Below, piece by piece: positions 1 to 8,835 of a stretch of DNA of 64,000 bases (positions are counted from its first letter, which is position 1; every line of letters starts with the position of its first letter). Origin of the DNA: Sphingomonas sp. PL-96. Its GTDB lineage: Bacteria > Pseudomonadota > Alphaproteobacteria > Sphingomonadales > Sphingomonadaceae. The notes below the pieces were generated by a model. That model was not told the DNA's origin, did not search any database, and saw nothing but the letters and a program-made list of their open reading frames with translations. The position numbers and the translations under genes are program-made. The stretch spans positions 62,001 to 126,000 of the forward strand of contig NZ_JAJFET010000003.1 in NCBI RefSeq assembly GCF_020707215.1, written 5' to 3'.

Positions 1-1303
1 TGAAGCCGACCTCGCGCGCGCCGAGCAACGCCGCCTCCATCCGGCCCATGCCCGCTTCCAGGTGGCGGGCGGTGTTCTCCAGCACCACGATCGCGTCGTC
101 GACGACGAAGCCGGTTGCGACGATGATCGCCATCAACGACAGGTTGTTGAGGCTGTACCCGAGCAGCCACATCACCGCGAAGGTGCCGAGCAGCGAGACG
201 ATCGTGGCGGCGGCAGGGATGAAGGTCGCCCGCGCGTCGCGCAGAAAGGCGGCGACCACCAGCACGACCAGGATCACCGACAGGACAAGCGTGATCTCGA
301 TCTCCTCCAGCGAGGAGCGGATCGAGCTGGTGCGGTCGTTGGCGATTTCCAGATGCACGTCGGCGGGCAACTGCGCCTGAAGCGCGGGCAGCTCGGCGCG
401 GATGCTGTCGACCAGCTTGATGAGGTTGGCGCCGGGCTGCTGGGTGATCAGCACCACCACCGCGGGCTTGCCGTTGAACAGGCCCAGCGTGCGCGTGTCG
501 GAGACGCTGTTGCTGACCGTTGCCACGTCCGACAACCGCACCGGCGCATTGTTGCGCCAGGCGACGACGATCTGGCCATAGCCCGCCGCATCGCGCCCGA
601 TCCGATCGGTATAGACCTGCCAGCGCTTGCCGCCGCCACCGTCGATGGTGCCCTTGGGCTGGTTGGCGTTGGCCGCCTCGATCGCAGCGCGCACGTCCTC
701 CATGCTCAGCCCCATGGCGTTGAGCGCGAAGGGCTTGGCTTCGATCCGGACTGCCGGCAGCGATCCGCCGCCGATTTCGACCTCGCCGACACCCTCGACC
801 TGTGCCAGCCGCTGCGTGACGACGTTGGACACCGCCTCGTAGATCTGGCCCGGCGTCTTGGTGTCGGAGGTGAGCGCCAGCATCAGCACCGGCATGTTGG
901 CCGGGTTGCGCTTGTTGTAGGTGGGGTTCGACTTGAGCGTCGCCGGCAGGTCGGCGCGGGCGGCGTTGATCGCAGCCTGCACCTCGCGCGCGGCGCCGTC
1001 GATGTCACGGTCGAGCGCGAACTGAAGGGTGATCCGCGTCGAGCCGGTCGAGCTTTCCGACGTCATCTCGGTGACGTCGGAGATCACCCCAAGCCGCCGT
1101 TCGAGCGGGGTCGCGATCGACGATGCCATGGTCTCGGGGCTGGCGCCCGACAGGCTTGCCGAGACCGAGATGGTCGGGAAGTCGACCTGCGGCAGCGGCG
1201 CGACCGGCAGCTTGAAAAAGGCCAGGATGCCGACCAGCGCCAGCCCCAGCGTCAGCAGCACCGTGCCCGCAGGCCGGCGGATGAAGGGCGCCGAGAGGTT
1301 CAT
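1..1303 (-). CDS. mdtC: RND multidrug efflux permease, MdtC-like (N-terminal part, runs off the left edge)
   Basis: Only the first about 434 residues are inside the window; the gene continues beyond base 1. It is an inner-membrane proton-driven RND drug transporter subunit. Visible family features are the short cytoplasmic N-terminus followed by TM1, the porter-domain motif around PLPQVDFPTISV near residue 35, and the TM4 acidic pair in the stretch FVVDDAIVVLEN that relays protons. The start codon overlaps the stop of the upstream permease (ATGA at 1300-1303), so the two are translationally coupled. It is the third gene of an MFP-RND-RND operon, the arrangement of MdtABC/MuxABC, in which the two different permeases form a heterotrimer. 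No outer-membrane factor gene is visible, although one may lie to the left of the window. Substrates cannot be read from sequence. Confidence 0.93.
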   Translation of the reverse strand, partial: MNLSAPFIRRPAGTVLLTLGLALVGILAFFKLPVAPLPQVDFPTISVSASLSGASPETMASSIATPLERRLGVISDVTEMTSESSTGSTRITLQFALDRDIDGAAREVQAAINAARADLPATLKSNPTYNKRNPANMPVLMLALTSDTKTPGQIYEAVSNVVTQRLAQVEGVGEVEIGGGSLPAVRIEAKPFALNAMGLSMEDVRAAIEAANANQPKGTIDGGGGKRWQVYTDRIGRDAAGYGQIVVAWRNNAPVRLSDVATVSNSVSDTRTLGLFNGKPAVVVLITQQPGANLIKLVDSIRAELPALQAQLPADVHLEIANDRTSSIRSSLEEIEITLVLSVILVVLVVAAFLRDARATFIPAAATIVSLLGTFAVMWLLGYSLNNLSLMAIIVATGFVVDDAIVVLENTARHLEAGMGRMEAALLGAREVGF

Positions 1304-4300
1304 TCCGCCGGCGCCTGCTGGGGCTTGGCGACGTCCGCCTCCGGCCCGACCTTGGCGCGGCTGCGGCCGAGCCGTGCGCTCAGCCGGTCAAAGGCGAGAT
1401 AGACCACCGGCGTGGTGAAGATCGTCAGCAGCTGGCTGACCAGCAGACCGCCGAAGATCGCGATGCCGAGCGGCCGCCGCAGCTCCGCGCCCGAGCCGAG
1501 GCCGATCATCAGCGGCACCGCCGCAAACAGCGCGGCAAGCGTGGTCATCAGGATCGGGCGGAACCGCAGCACCGCCGCCTGGAAGATCGCCTCGCGCGGG
1601 GGCAACCCCTCGTCGCGCTCGGCCGCGATCGCGAAGTCGATCATCATGATCGCGTTCTTCTTCACGATGCCGATCAGCAGGATGATGCCGATGATCCCGA
1701 TCACGTCGAGGTCGTGGCCCGTCACCCACAGGCAGAAGATCGCGCCCACGCTCGCTGCCGGAAGCGTCGAGATGATCGTCAGCGGATGGATGAAACTCTC
1801 GTAGAGCACGCCCAGCACGATGTAGACGCACACCAGGGCGGCGAGGATCAGCAGCAGCTGGTTGTTGAGCGACGATTCATAGGCGCCCGACGAACCCAGG
1901 AAGCTGGTGGTGACGCCTGCGGGCAGGTTCAGCGTCGCGATCTTGGCACGAACCGCATCGACGGCAGTGCCGAGCGACACGCCGTCGGCGGTGTCGAAGC
2001 CGATCGTGGCCGCCGGAAATTGCGCGACGTGGCTGACGGTGAGCGGCGCGGTGCCCTCGCGGATCGTCGCCACCGCGTTGAGCGGGGTCGCGCCGCCCTG
2101 CTCGGTCTGGAGGTGGAGCAGCCCCAGCGACTGCGGGCTGGAGAGCAGCCCCGGCTTCGCCTCCAGGATCACGCGATATTGGTTGGTCTCGGTAAAGATG
2201 GTCGAGACGATGCGTTGGCCGAACGCCGAATAGAGCGCGTCGTCGACGTTGGAGGCGGTGATGCCGACCCTGCTCGCGGTGTCGCGATCGATGTCGACAT
2301 AGGCGGCGGCACCCTGCTGACCGGCATCGCTGGTGACGTTGCGGACCTTGGCAACCTCGCCCAGGGCCGCCACGATCTTCTGCGCGGCCTGGTTTACCTC
2401 TTCGGTGTTCGATCCCTCGACCGACAGGCGATACTGGGTCGGGCCGCTTTCGGCGTCGATCGTCAGGTCCTGCACCGGCTGCACGTACATGCGGACGCCG
2501 GCGACCTTGGCCACGCGGTCGCGCAGCCGGTCCATGACGGTGGATTCGCTGCCGGCATCGCTCTTGAGGTTGACCGACATCTGGCCGCTGTTGAGCGCCG
2601 CATTGTTGGCGCCGTCCACGCCGACAAAGGAACTGAGCGACTCCACCGCAGGATCGGCGAGGATCGCCTTGGCGGCGGCGAGTTGGAGCGCCTCCATGCG
2701 CTCGTAGGAGACGGCGGCCGTTGCCTCGGTGCGGACCTGCAGCTGGCCGGTCGCTTGCGTCGGGAACAGCCCCTTGGGGATGACGAGATAGAGCAGCACC
2801 GTGACCGCGATCGTCGCCAGGGTGACGATCAGCGTCAGCGTCTGGCGCCGCAGGACGGCGGACAGGGCGCGCTCGTAGCGGCGCTCGATACCCTCGAACA
2901 GATGCCGCGCCTTGGTGCCGAGCCGGGTCGGCTTCTCCTCGCCATGGCCTTTCAGCCAGCGCGCGGACAGCATGGGCGTGAGGGTGAGCGACACCACGGC
3001 CGAGATCAGGATGGTGATCGCCAGCGTCATCGCGAACTCGCGGAACAGGCGTCCCACGACATCGCCCATGAACAGGAGCGGGATCAGCACTGCGATCAGC
3101 GAGATGGTGAGCGAGACGATGGTGAAGCCGATCTCGCCCGCGCCCTTCAGCGCCGCCTCGAACGGCGCCATGCCCTTTTCGATGTGGCGCTGGATGTTCT
3201 CGATCATCACGATCGCGTCGTCGACGACGAACCCGGTCGCGATCGTGAGCGCCATCAGCGACAGGTTGTTGAGGCTGTAGCCGAGCAGGTACATGATCGC
3301 GCAGGTGCCGATCAGCGACACCGGCACGGCGAGCCCGGCGATCACCGTCGCGCGGATCGAGTGCAGGAAGAAGAAGATCACCAGCACGACGAACAGCACC
3401 GCCAGCACCAGCTCCATCTCGACATGCTCGATCGAAGACTTGATGCTGGTGGTGCGGTCGCTCAGCACCTGCACGTCGAGGCCGGCGGGAAGCCCCGCCT
3501 GAAGCTCGGGCAGTCGTTCCTGGATCGCCGCCACCGTCTGGATGACGTTGGCGCCCGGCTGGCGCTGGACGTTGAGAAGGATCGCGGGCGTGGTGCCGGC
3601 GGTGGCACCCAGCCGGCTGTTCTCGGCGCCGTTGACCACGGTCGCCACGTCCTTCAGCCGGACGGGCGCATCGTTCTGGTAGCTGACGATCAGGTTGGAA
3701 TAGTCGTCGACCGTCAGCAACTGGTCATTGGCGTTGATCTGATAGGCCTGGCTCGGCCCGTCGAAACTGCCCTTGGCGCTGTTGGCGTTGGCGCTGTCGA
3801 TCGCGGTGCGCAGCGTTTCCAGGCTGATGCCGTAGCTCGCCAGCGCCTGGGTATCTGCCTGGATGCGCACGGCCGGCTTCTGCCCGCCGGACAGCGTGAC
3901 GAGGCCGACGCCGGAAACCTGGGCGATTTTTTGTGCCAGCCGCGTGTTGACCAGGTTCTGCACCTCGGTCAGCGGCATGGTCTTCGACGTGATGGCAAGC
4001 GTCAGCACCGGCGTGTCGGCCGGGTTGATCTTGGCATAGGTCGGCGGCGCGGGGAGGTCGGCGGGCAGCAGCGCGTCGCCCGCGTTGATCGCCGCCTGCA
4101 CCTCCTGCTCGGCGACGTCGAGGCTCTCGTCCAGGTTGAACTGCAGCGTGACTACCGACGCGCCTGCCGAGCTCTTGGACGACATGCGGGTAAGCCCCGC
4201 CATTTCGCCGAACTGGCGCTCCAGCGGCGCGGTAACCGTCTGGCTCATCACCTCCGGGCTCGCCCCGGGATAGAGGGTGGTCACCTGGATGGTCGGATAA

Positions 4301-4422
4301 TCGACCTGCGGCAGCGCCGACAACGGCAGAAGCTGGAAGCCGACCAGTCCGCCCAGCACGATCGCGACCATGAACAGCGCGGTCGCGACGGGGCGCAGGA
4401 TGAAGGGGCGCGACGGGCTCAT
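1300..4422 (-). CDS. mdtB: RND multidrug efflux permease, MdtB-like
   Basis: A full-length RND inner-membrane transporter of 1040 residues, the usual size for the family. It begins with the typical SRPFILRPVATALFM segment leading into TM1, carries PLSALPQVDYPTIQV near residue 35, and has the TM4 proton-relay acidic pair in FVVDDAIVMIENI around residue 408. A second membrane bundle in the C-terminal half includes GIVKKNAIMMIDFA, the conserved end of TM10/TM11. The C-terminal tail is short and charged. It starts 10 bp downstream of the membrane-fusion protein gene and its stop overlaps the start of the second permease. Two non-identical RND subunits after one adaptor is the hallmark of MdtABC-type pumps, which in enterobacteria export novobiocin, bile salts and similar compounds. 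The substrate range here is unknown. Confidence 0.95.
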   Translation of the reverse strand: MSPSRPFILRPVATALFMVAIVLGGLVGFQLLPLSALPQVDYPTIQVTTLYPGASPEVMSQTVTAPLERQFGEMAGLTRMSSKSSAGASVVTLQFNLDESLDVAEQEVQAAINAGDALLPADLPAPPTYAKINPADTPVLTLAITSKTMPLTEVQNLVNTRLAQKIAQVSGVGLVTLSGGQKPAVRIQADTQALASYGISLETLRTAIDSANANSAKGSFDGPSQAYQINANDQLLTVDDYSNLIVSYQNDAPVRLKDVATVVNGAENSRLGATAGTTPAILLNVQRQPGANVIQTVAAIQERLPELQAGLPAGLDVQVLSDRTTSIKSSIEHVEMELVLAVLFVVLVIFFFLHSIRATVIAGLAVPVSLIGTCAIMYLLGYSLNNLSLMALTIATGFVVDDAIVMIENIQRHIEKGMAPFEAALKGAGEIGFTIVSLTISLIAVLIPLLFMGDVVGRLFREFAMTLAITILISAVVSLTLTPMLSARWLKGHGEEKPTRLGTKARHLFEGIERRYERALSAVLRRQTLTLIVTLATIAVTVLLYLVIPKGLFPTQATGQLQVRTEATAAVSYERMEALQLAAAKAILADPAVESLSSFVGVDGANNAALNSGQMSVNLKSDAGSESTVMDRLRDRVAKVAGVRMYVQPVQDLTIDAESGPTQYRLSVEGSNTEEVNQAAQKIVAALGEVAKVRNVTSDAGQQGAAAYVDIDRDTASRVGITASNVDDALYSAFGQRIVSTIFTETNQYRVILEAKPGLLSSPQSLGLLHLQTEQGGATPLNAVATIREGTAPLTVSHVAQFPAATIGFDTADGVSLGTAVDAVRAKIATLNLPAGVTTSFLGSSGAYESSLNNQLLLILAALVCVYIVLGVLYESFIHPLTIISTLPAASVGAIFCLWVTGHDLDVIGIIGIILLIGIVKKNAIMMIDFAIAAERDEGLPPREAIFQAAVLRFRPILMTTLAALFAAVPLMIGLGSGAELRRPLGIAIFGGLLVSQLLTIFTTPVVYLAFDRLSARLGRSRAKVGPEADVAKPQQAPAE

Positions 4423-4432
4423 CGGTTCAGGC

Positions 4433-5752
4433 TCAGCGCTGGCGCGAGGCGGGCGCCGCCTTGGCGGCAGCCGCGGCGGTCTGGGCGGTCTGTACCTTGC
4501 CGCCCTCGGTCAGCCGGTCGCCGCCCTCGGTCACCACCTTTTCGCCCAGCGACAGGCCGCCGGTGATCACCACCCGGTCGCTGTAGGTCGGGCCAGTGGT
4601 GACCTTGCGCTGGGTCACGCTGTTGTCGCCCTTGAGCAGCCAGACATAGCTGCCGCTGGTGCCCTGGCGCACGCCGGCTGCGGGAACGGTGACGGCGCCC
4701 TTGAGCGTGTCGACCTGCAGCGTCACGTTCACGAACTGGCTGGGGTAGAGCGCGTTGTTGCTGTTCGGGAATCGGGCCTTGGCGTTGACGGTGCCGGTGC
4801 TGGTCGACACCTCGTTGTTGAGCGTCAGGAATGTGCCGCGATCGAGCACGGTGGTGCGGGTGCGGTCCTTGGCGACGGCGGGCAGCGTCGCCCCTTGTGC
4901 GATGCGCTGCTGGACGGTCGGGATCTGGTCCTGCGGCACGGTGAACTGCACGTCGATCGGCGACAGCGTGGTCACCGTGACGATGCCGGTGGTGTCGCCG
5001 GCCGAGACATAGTTGCCGATGTCGGTCGCGCGCAGGCCGACCCGGCCGGTGACGGGCGCCACGACCCTGGTGAAGCCAACGTTGACGCGTGCCGCCTCGA
5101 CCGCGCCGCGGTTGACGTTGGCGGTGCCCTCCAGCTGGCGCACCGTCGCGGCCTGGGTGTCGACGTCCTGTCGGGCGATCGAGTCCTGCGCCAGCAGCGT
5201 CTGGTAGCGCTTGAGGGTCAGCCGCGCGACGTCGAGCTGCGCCCGGTCGCGCTGAAGCGCGCCCTGCGCCTGGAGCAGCTGGGCCTGATAGGCGCGCGCA
5301 TCGATGACCGCGAGCACCTGGCCCTTCTTCACCATCTGGCCTTCGCGGAACAGGATCTGGGTGATGGTGCCGGAAACCTGCGGCCGCACCGTGACGGTCG
5401 CCGCCGGCGTGACCGTGCCCAGCGCCTCGATCGTGACCGGCACGTCCAGGGCTGCGGCAGCGGCGATGCCCACCGTCGTCGCACCACCGCCGGGGCCGCC
5501 CGGCCCGCCCGGTCCGCCGGGACCACGCCCCCCCGGCGGGCCGCCGGCCGCGCCCTTCTGGCTGCCGCCGCGTGCCAGGGCGAGTACCAGCGCGAGCACG
5601 ATCGCGAGCACGACGAGCGCAACGATCCAGCTGATCCGCCTCGCGCGCGGGGAAAAGCTGCGGCGCGGCACGACGGCTGCGGTTTCGTGGGAGGTAGTCG
5701 TCGAAGGCTCAGGTCCGGTCATGGGCGGTCCGTAGTGGTGCGGGCGTTGCAT
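4433..5752 (-). CDS. mdtA: RND efflux membrane-fusion (adaptor) protein, MdtA-like
   Basis: A periplasmic adaptor of 439 residues that links the RND permeases to an outer-membrane channel. It has an N-terminal inner-membrane anchor (about residues 38-58, ISWIVALVVLAIVLALVLAL) and then a low-complexity Gly/Pro linker near residues 65-85. After that come a barrel-sandwich/lipoyl half-motif (TVTVRPQVSGTITQILFREG), an alpha-hairpin of Gln/Ala-rich heptads, the second lipoyl half (TRVVAPVTGRVGLR) and the beta-barrel and membrane-proximal domains. ATG 5752 is preceded by AGGG at short spacing. An in-frame ATG at 5722 is an alternative start. It is first in an operon with the two permeases and divergent from a two-component system, as mdtABC is often placed next to baeSR. 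The unusual feature is the long glycine-proline linker after the anchor. Confidence 0.93.
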   Translation of the reverse strand: MQRPHHYGPPMTGPEPSTTTSHETAAVVPRRSFSPRARRISWIVALVVLAIVLALVLALARGGSQKGAAGGPPGGRGPGGPGGPGGPGGGATTVGIAAAAALDVPVTIEALGTVTPAATVTVRPQVSGTITQILFREGQMVKKGQVLAVIDARAYQAQLLQAQGALQRDRAQLDVARLTLKRYQTLLAQDSIARQDVDTQAATVRQLEGTANVNRGAVEAARVNVGFTRVVAPVTGRVGLRATDIGNYVSAGDTTGIVTVTTLSPIDVQFTVPQDQIPTVQQRIAQGATLPAVAKDRTRTTVLDRGTFLTLNNEVSTSTGTVNAKARFPNSNNALYPSQFVNVTLQVDTLKGAVTVPAAGVRQGTSGSYVWLLKGDNSVTQRKVTTGPTYSDRVVITGGLSLGEKVVTEGGDRLTEGGKVQTAQTAAAAAKAAPASRQR

Positions 5753-5782
5753 CGGCCCTAGCGAGGCTGCGGGCGGGAAAGG

Positions 5783-5854
5783 TGTCGGTCCTTGTCAAAC
5801 CGGATGTTTGTTGTGTCGCAATGTGTCGGGCAGGCCGTGTGACAGGAACGGACA
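5783..5854. promoter_or_regulatory. Three pairs of 10-bp-spaced TGTC/GACA repeats between mdtA and the response regulator
   Basis: TGTC occurs at 5783-5786 and 5793-5796, then at 5814-5817 and 5824-5827. The reverse complement GACA occurs at 5841-5844 and 5851-5854. Within each pair the copies start exactly 10 bp apart. OmpR/PhoB-family regulators bind as head-to-tail dimers to direct half-sites one helical turn apart. The gap separates the efflux operon from an OmpR-type regulator gene, so these are good candidates for its operators. Assignment to that regulator is inference. Confidence 0.55.
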
Positions 5855-5899
5855 CCAATTCGCCTTTGCCGCGCGCTGCGAAGCGGGCATCAAGCGCGG

Positions 5900-6616
5900 G
5901 TGGAACCCACCCCAGATCATCTCCTCGTCGTCGACGATGACCGCGAGATCCGCACGCTGCTGGCAGCGCAGCTCGGCCGCGCCGGCTTCACCGTCACCGT
6001 GGCGCCCGACGGCGTCGCCATGCGCCGCGAACTCGGCCGCCATGCGATCGACCTCGTCATCCTCGACCTCAACCTGCCAAGCGAGGACGGGCTGTCGCTC
6101 TGCCGCGAGCTGCGCGTCACTTCCCGCCTGCCGATCATCATGCTGACTGCGCGCAGCGATCCGATCGATCGGATCCTGGGGCTGGAAATGGGCGCCGACG
6201 ATTACCTCGCCAAACCCTTCGAACCGCGCGAACTGCTTGCCCGCATCCGCAACGTGCTGCGCCGAACTGCCGCTCTGCCTGCCAACCTCGACCCGCTCGA
6301 CGCCAAGCGCGCGCGCTTTGCAGGTTGGCTGCTCGATTTCGAATATCGGCAGCTCATCGACGCCGGGGGGCGGGTCACGATGTTGTCGGGAGCCGAGTTT
6401 CGGCTACTCCGGCTGTTCATCGATCATGCGAATCGCGTCCTGTCGCGGGAGCAATTGCTGACGCTTGGGGCCGTCAAGCAGAACGACGCGCTCGACCGCG
6501 CGATCGATCTGCAGGTCAGCAGGCTGCGGGCAAAGCTCGGCGCGGCGGGATCCGACCTGATCCGCACCGTCCGCAACGAAGGCTATGTGCTCGCCGCGCC
6601 GGTCGAACTCGAATGA
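5900..6616 (+). CDS. OmpR-family response regulator (BaeR/OmpR type)
   Basis: A DNA-binding response regulator of 238 residues. The receiver domain (about 6-118) has the acidic cluster DDD at 12-14, the phosphorylatable Asp56 in VILDLNLP and Lys105 in YLAKPF. A winged-helix output domain (about 135-235) ends with the recognition-helix and wing pattern of OmpR proteins (RAIDLQVSRLRAKL, then RTVRNEGYVL). The start is a GTG that opens directly onto the receiver fold. Its TGA overlaps the ATG of the sensor kinase gene. It is divergent from mdtABC with about 150 bp between, which suggests it controls the pump and probably itself through the phased repeats in that gap. Confidence 0.93.
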   Translation: MEPTPDHLLVVDDDREIRTLLAAQLGRAGFTVTVAPDGVAMRRELGRHAIDLVILDLNLPSEDGLSLCRELRVTSRLPIIMLTARSDPIDRILGLEMGADDYLAKPFEPRELLARIRNVLRRTAALPANLDPLDAKRARFAGWLLDFEYRQLIDAGGRVTMLSGAEFRLLRLFIDHANRVLSREQLLTLGAVKQNDALDRAIDLQVSRLRAKLGAAGSDLIRTVRNEGYVLAAPVELE

Positions 6617-8025
6617 GGCCACCCCGCTTCCTCGACAGCATGGCAGGACGGATCTTCGCGATCCTGCTGGTCGGGATCGCCGTCTCCACGATCCTTGGAC
6701 TGTTCCTTGCAGACCAGCGCCGGATCGCAGACCTGCGTCGCATCCAGAGCGTGCGCACGGCCGAACGGTTTGACGACTTCCTGCGCCGGCTCGATGCGAC
6801 GCCGCCCGACGAACGTCGCCGCCTCGCGTCCGTGGGAACGGTGTTTCTCCACCAGACGACCGGGCCGGTGCCGGGTGAGCCGGATGGTGAGGTAGCGGCG
6901 CTGCTGCGCAGCCGCCTTCCCGGCGGGCTAGGTATTTGGGTCACAAGCGTGCCGGTGACCCTGTGCGGCCCGCCGCGGGAGCGGCGGCGCGGTGGCGACG
7001 ACAGCGAGCAGTTATGGCGCGCGACGGTTGAGGCGACCGATTGCTGGTCGATCACGGCCCGGCTTTCCGACGGCACGCGATGGAGCTTCCTGACAGGACC
7101 GCCGCCGCTGCTGCTGAAGGCGCGGACGTTCGACCCCGCCTTCTTGTTCGTGCTTGCCGTGACTGCGGCCGCATTGGCCCTGATGGTAGCGCGCATGGCG
7201 GCGCGGCCGATCCGGGCGCTCTCTGCCGCTGCCGCCAAGCTGGGACCAGAGCTCGATGCGCCGCAGCTGCCGGAACGCGGACCGGCCGACGTCCGGGCCG
7301 CCACTCGCGCGTTCAACGCGATGCAGCACAGGCTGGGTCAGCATCTCCATGAGCAGACGCACATGATCGCCGCCATCACCCACGACCTTCAGACGCCGAT
7401 GACCCGGCTCCGGCTGCGGCTCGATCAGGTCGAGGACGAGGAACTGCGCGACCGTCTCCTGAGCGATTGGCAGGCGATGCGCGGGATCGTCGACGAGGGG
7501 CTGGAGCTTGCCCGCAGCACGGGCAACCGGGAGGAGCCGGTCCGGCTCGACGTCGACTCCATGATTGCGAGTATCGTCGAGGACGAAGTCGACATGGGGC
7601 ATGTTGCGACATTCGACCGCCGGGCGGGCAAGGACGTGCGATGTCGCCCGCAGATGGTGCGGCGTTGCGTCCAGAACCTCGTCGACAATGCGATCAAACA
7701 CGGGGGCAGTGCACATCTGTCCACCTGGATTGATCCTCGAGGCCTGGTCATCGAAGTGCGCGACCATGGCATCGGCATACCCGAGGACCGGCTGGAAGCG
7801 GTGTTCGAACCCATGGTCCGGCTGGAGGAGTCCCGTTCCCGGGACACAGGTGGAACCGGGCTCGGCCTGACCATCGCCCGCGTCCTCGCCCGGCGCAACG
7901 GTGCTGACATTCACCTGGAAAACCACCCGGACGGCGGCTTGGTGGCGACCGTCACCTTCCCTCGCCAGGCCGACTTCAGTGCGCGGGCAAGCGACCGGCG
8001 CTGGTCACGATCGGCGGCCTCGTAA
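6613..8025 (+). CDS. Membrane sensor histidine kinase, partner of the upstream regulator
   Basis: An orthodox sensor kinase of 470 residues. TM1 is at about 12-33 (IFAILLVGIAVSTILGLFL). A periplasmic sensor region of about 145 residues follows, then TM2 near 178-198, a HAMP linker (ARPIRALSAAAAKLG), the phospho-acceptor His257 in ITHDLQTPMTRL, and a Bergerat ATPase domain with the N box (Asn359 in QNLVDNAIKHGG), G1 (DHGIGIPED) and G2 (GGTGLGLTIA). The ATG overlaps the regulator's stop codon (ATGA), so the pair is co-translated. By position it is the BaeS-like sensor for the divergent efflux operon. The periplasmic region contains an Arg-rich stretch near residue 120 and has no recognised ligand-binding fold. 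Confidence 0.92.
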   Translation: MRPPRFLDSMAGRIFAILLVGIAVSTILGLFLADQRRIADLRRIQSVRTAERFDDFLRRLDATPPDERRRLASVGTVFLHQTTGPVPGEPDGEVAALLRSRLPGGLGIWVTSVPVTLCGPPRERRRGGDDSEQLWRATVEATDCWSITARLSDGTRWSFLTGPPPLLLKARTFDPAFLFVLAVTAAALALMVARMAARPIRALSAAAAKLGPELDAPQLPERGPADVRAATRAFNAMQHRLGQHLHEQTHMIAAITHDLQTPMTRLRLRLDQVEDEELRDRLLSDWQAMRGIVDEGLELARSTGNREEPVRLDVDSMIASIVEDEVDMGHVATFDRRAGKDVRCRPQMVRRCVQNLVDNAIKHGGSAHLSTWIDPRGLVIEVRDHGIGIPEDRLEAVFEPMVRLEESRSRDTGGTGLGLTIARVLARRNGADIHLENHPDGGLVATVTFPRQADFSARASDRRWSRSAAS

Positions 8026-8345
8026 AGTCGCAGGCTGGTCCGAACCGCCACTAACTGCGATCAGTCTTGAGGACACCGACAGCCCGAATGCACTGGCGGT
8101 CACACCTGGACGAGATGTACGTCAGACCTAACGGCGGAATGGCCAACCTGTGGCGAGCGGTCGATCTACGTCGAGCAATGTTGCGCCTCTGTCCGCTCTC
8201 CGCATTCGCATGCAAGTGCTCGACGTGCGGACGCCGCCACTCGTCAGCCGCGGGAAGAGGCTAGAGTGACTCAAGCTCAGACGTCAGGTCGCATTACCCG
8301 CTCCCAGGACCTCGCGTTCGTTCACGGTAGTCGAAAGACAAAAAA
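8026..8345. other. Gap between convergent genes; holds an IS6-type scrap
   Basis: About 320 bp between the sensor kinase and the HNH gene. The only interpretable content is a short transposase remnant (see 8085-8180). No intact gene, terminator or RNA was recognised. Confidence 0.6.
8085..8180 (+). pseudogene. IS6-family transposase fragment
   Basis: An uninterrupted stretch reads MHWRSHLDEMYVRPNGG and continues to LWRAVD at about 8148-8165. This matches the block around the first catalytic Asp of IS6/IS26-family DDE transposases (family pattern W-H-L-D-E-x-Y-V-x-I-x-G, then Y-L-W/Y-R-A-V-D). Similarity stops right after the D, where the family would continue with EGEVLD. No upstream HTH part, terminal inverted repeats or later D and E residues are visible. 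It is therefore a decayed relic about 25 codons long. It lies 0.7 kb from an aminoglycoside phosphotransferase gene. Confidence 0.6.
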
Positions 8346-8681
8346 TCAGCGCTGCTTCTTCGTGATCGTCGCGGTGAAGTCCGGATCCTTTTTCGCCACC
8401 CAATCCACAAACTTGCGCACGTTTGGGTGATCGAGCAGGCCCGTGACCTCCATGCCATGCCGCTGCAATTCGGAATTGGTGAAGTTGGAGATCAAGGTCT
8501 GCTGACAGATCGGATGCATCGGCACGACATCGCGGCCACCGCGGCTCTTGGGCACGGGATGATGCCAGACAATGGTCTTGCCGGTCGGCCGGCTGCAGAG
8601 CCAGCATGGCACTGCCGCCGCCGGGGCGTCGTCTTGCTGCGGAAGATGATCATAGGGGTCTTGTTTTGAACGTCTGGCCAT
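8346..8681 (-). CDS. HNH-type nuclease-like protein
   Basis: A small protein of 111 residues with the zinc-finger and histidine pattern of HNH endonucleases: CWLCSRPTG (CxxC) followed by WHHPVPKSRGGRDVVPMHP and ICQQTL, with an Asn in ISNFTNSEL. The core spans about residues 25-75 and would be the beta-beta-alpha-metal nuclease motif. Many stand-alone proteins of this kind are of unknown role, and some act in phage packaging or restriction. The ATG at 8681 lies upstream of the whole domain. It has no operon partner; the next gene upstream is the phosphotransferase on the same strand, about 155 bp away. Function beyond putative DNA binding or cleavage is not known. Confidence 0.75.
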   Translation of the reverse strand: MARRSKQDPYDHLPQQDDAPAAAVPCWLCSRPTGKTIVWHHPVPKSRGGRDVVPMHPICQQTLISNFTNSELQRHGMEVTGLLDHPNVRKFVDWVAKKDPDFTATITKKQR

Positions 8682-8835
8682 AGCTCGGTCTAACTGCCTT
8701 GATTGCCCCCGTCTGTAGCGACGCGATCCGCTGCGTCATATGGGAGCTGCAAACGGGATACCACCGCCGCGGCCCGGTCGGGCAAGAACGGTGACCGGTC
8801 TTCGAAACCTTGGGGCTTCGAATCGACTGTCAGGT

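Noticed and set aside
1714..4566. A 950-codon open frame antisense to the RND permease
   Set aside because: It is rich in Arg, His, Asp and Gly without any family pattern, and mirrors a fully conserved RND gene on the other strand.
5460..5580. GC-rich direct repeats near 5480-5540
   Set aside because: They encode the Gly/Pro-rich linker of the membrane-fusion protein and need no other explanation.
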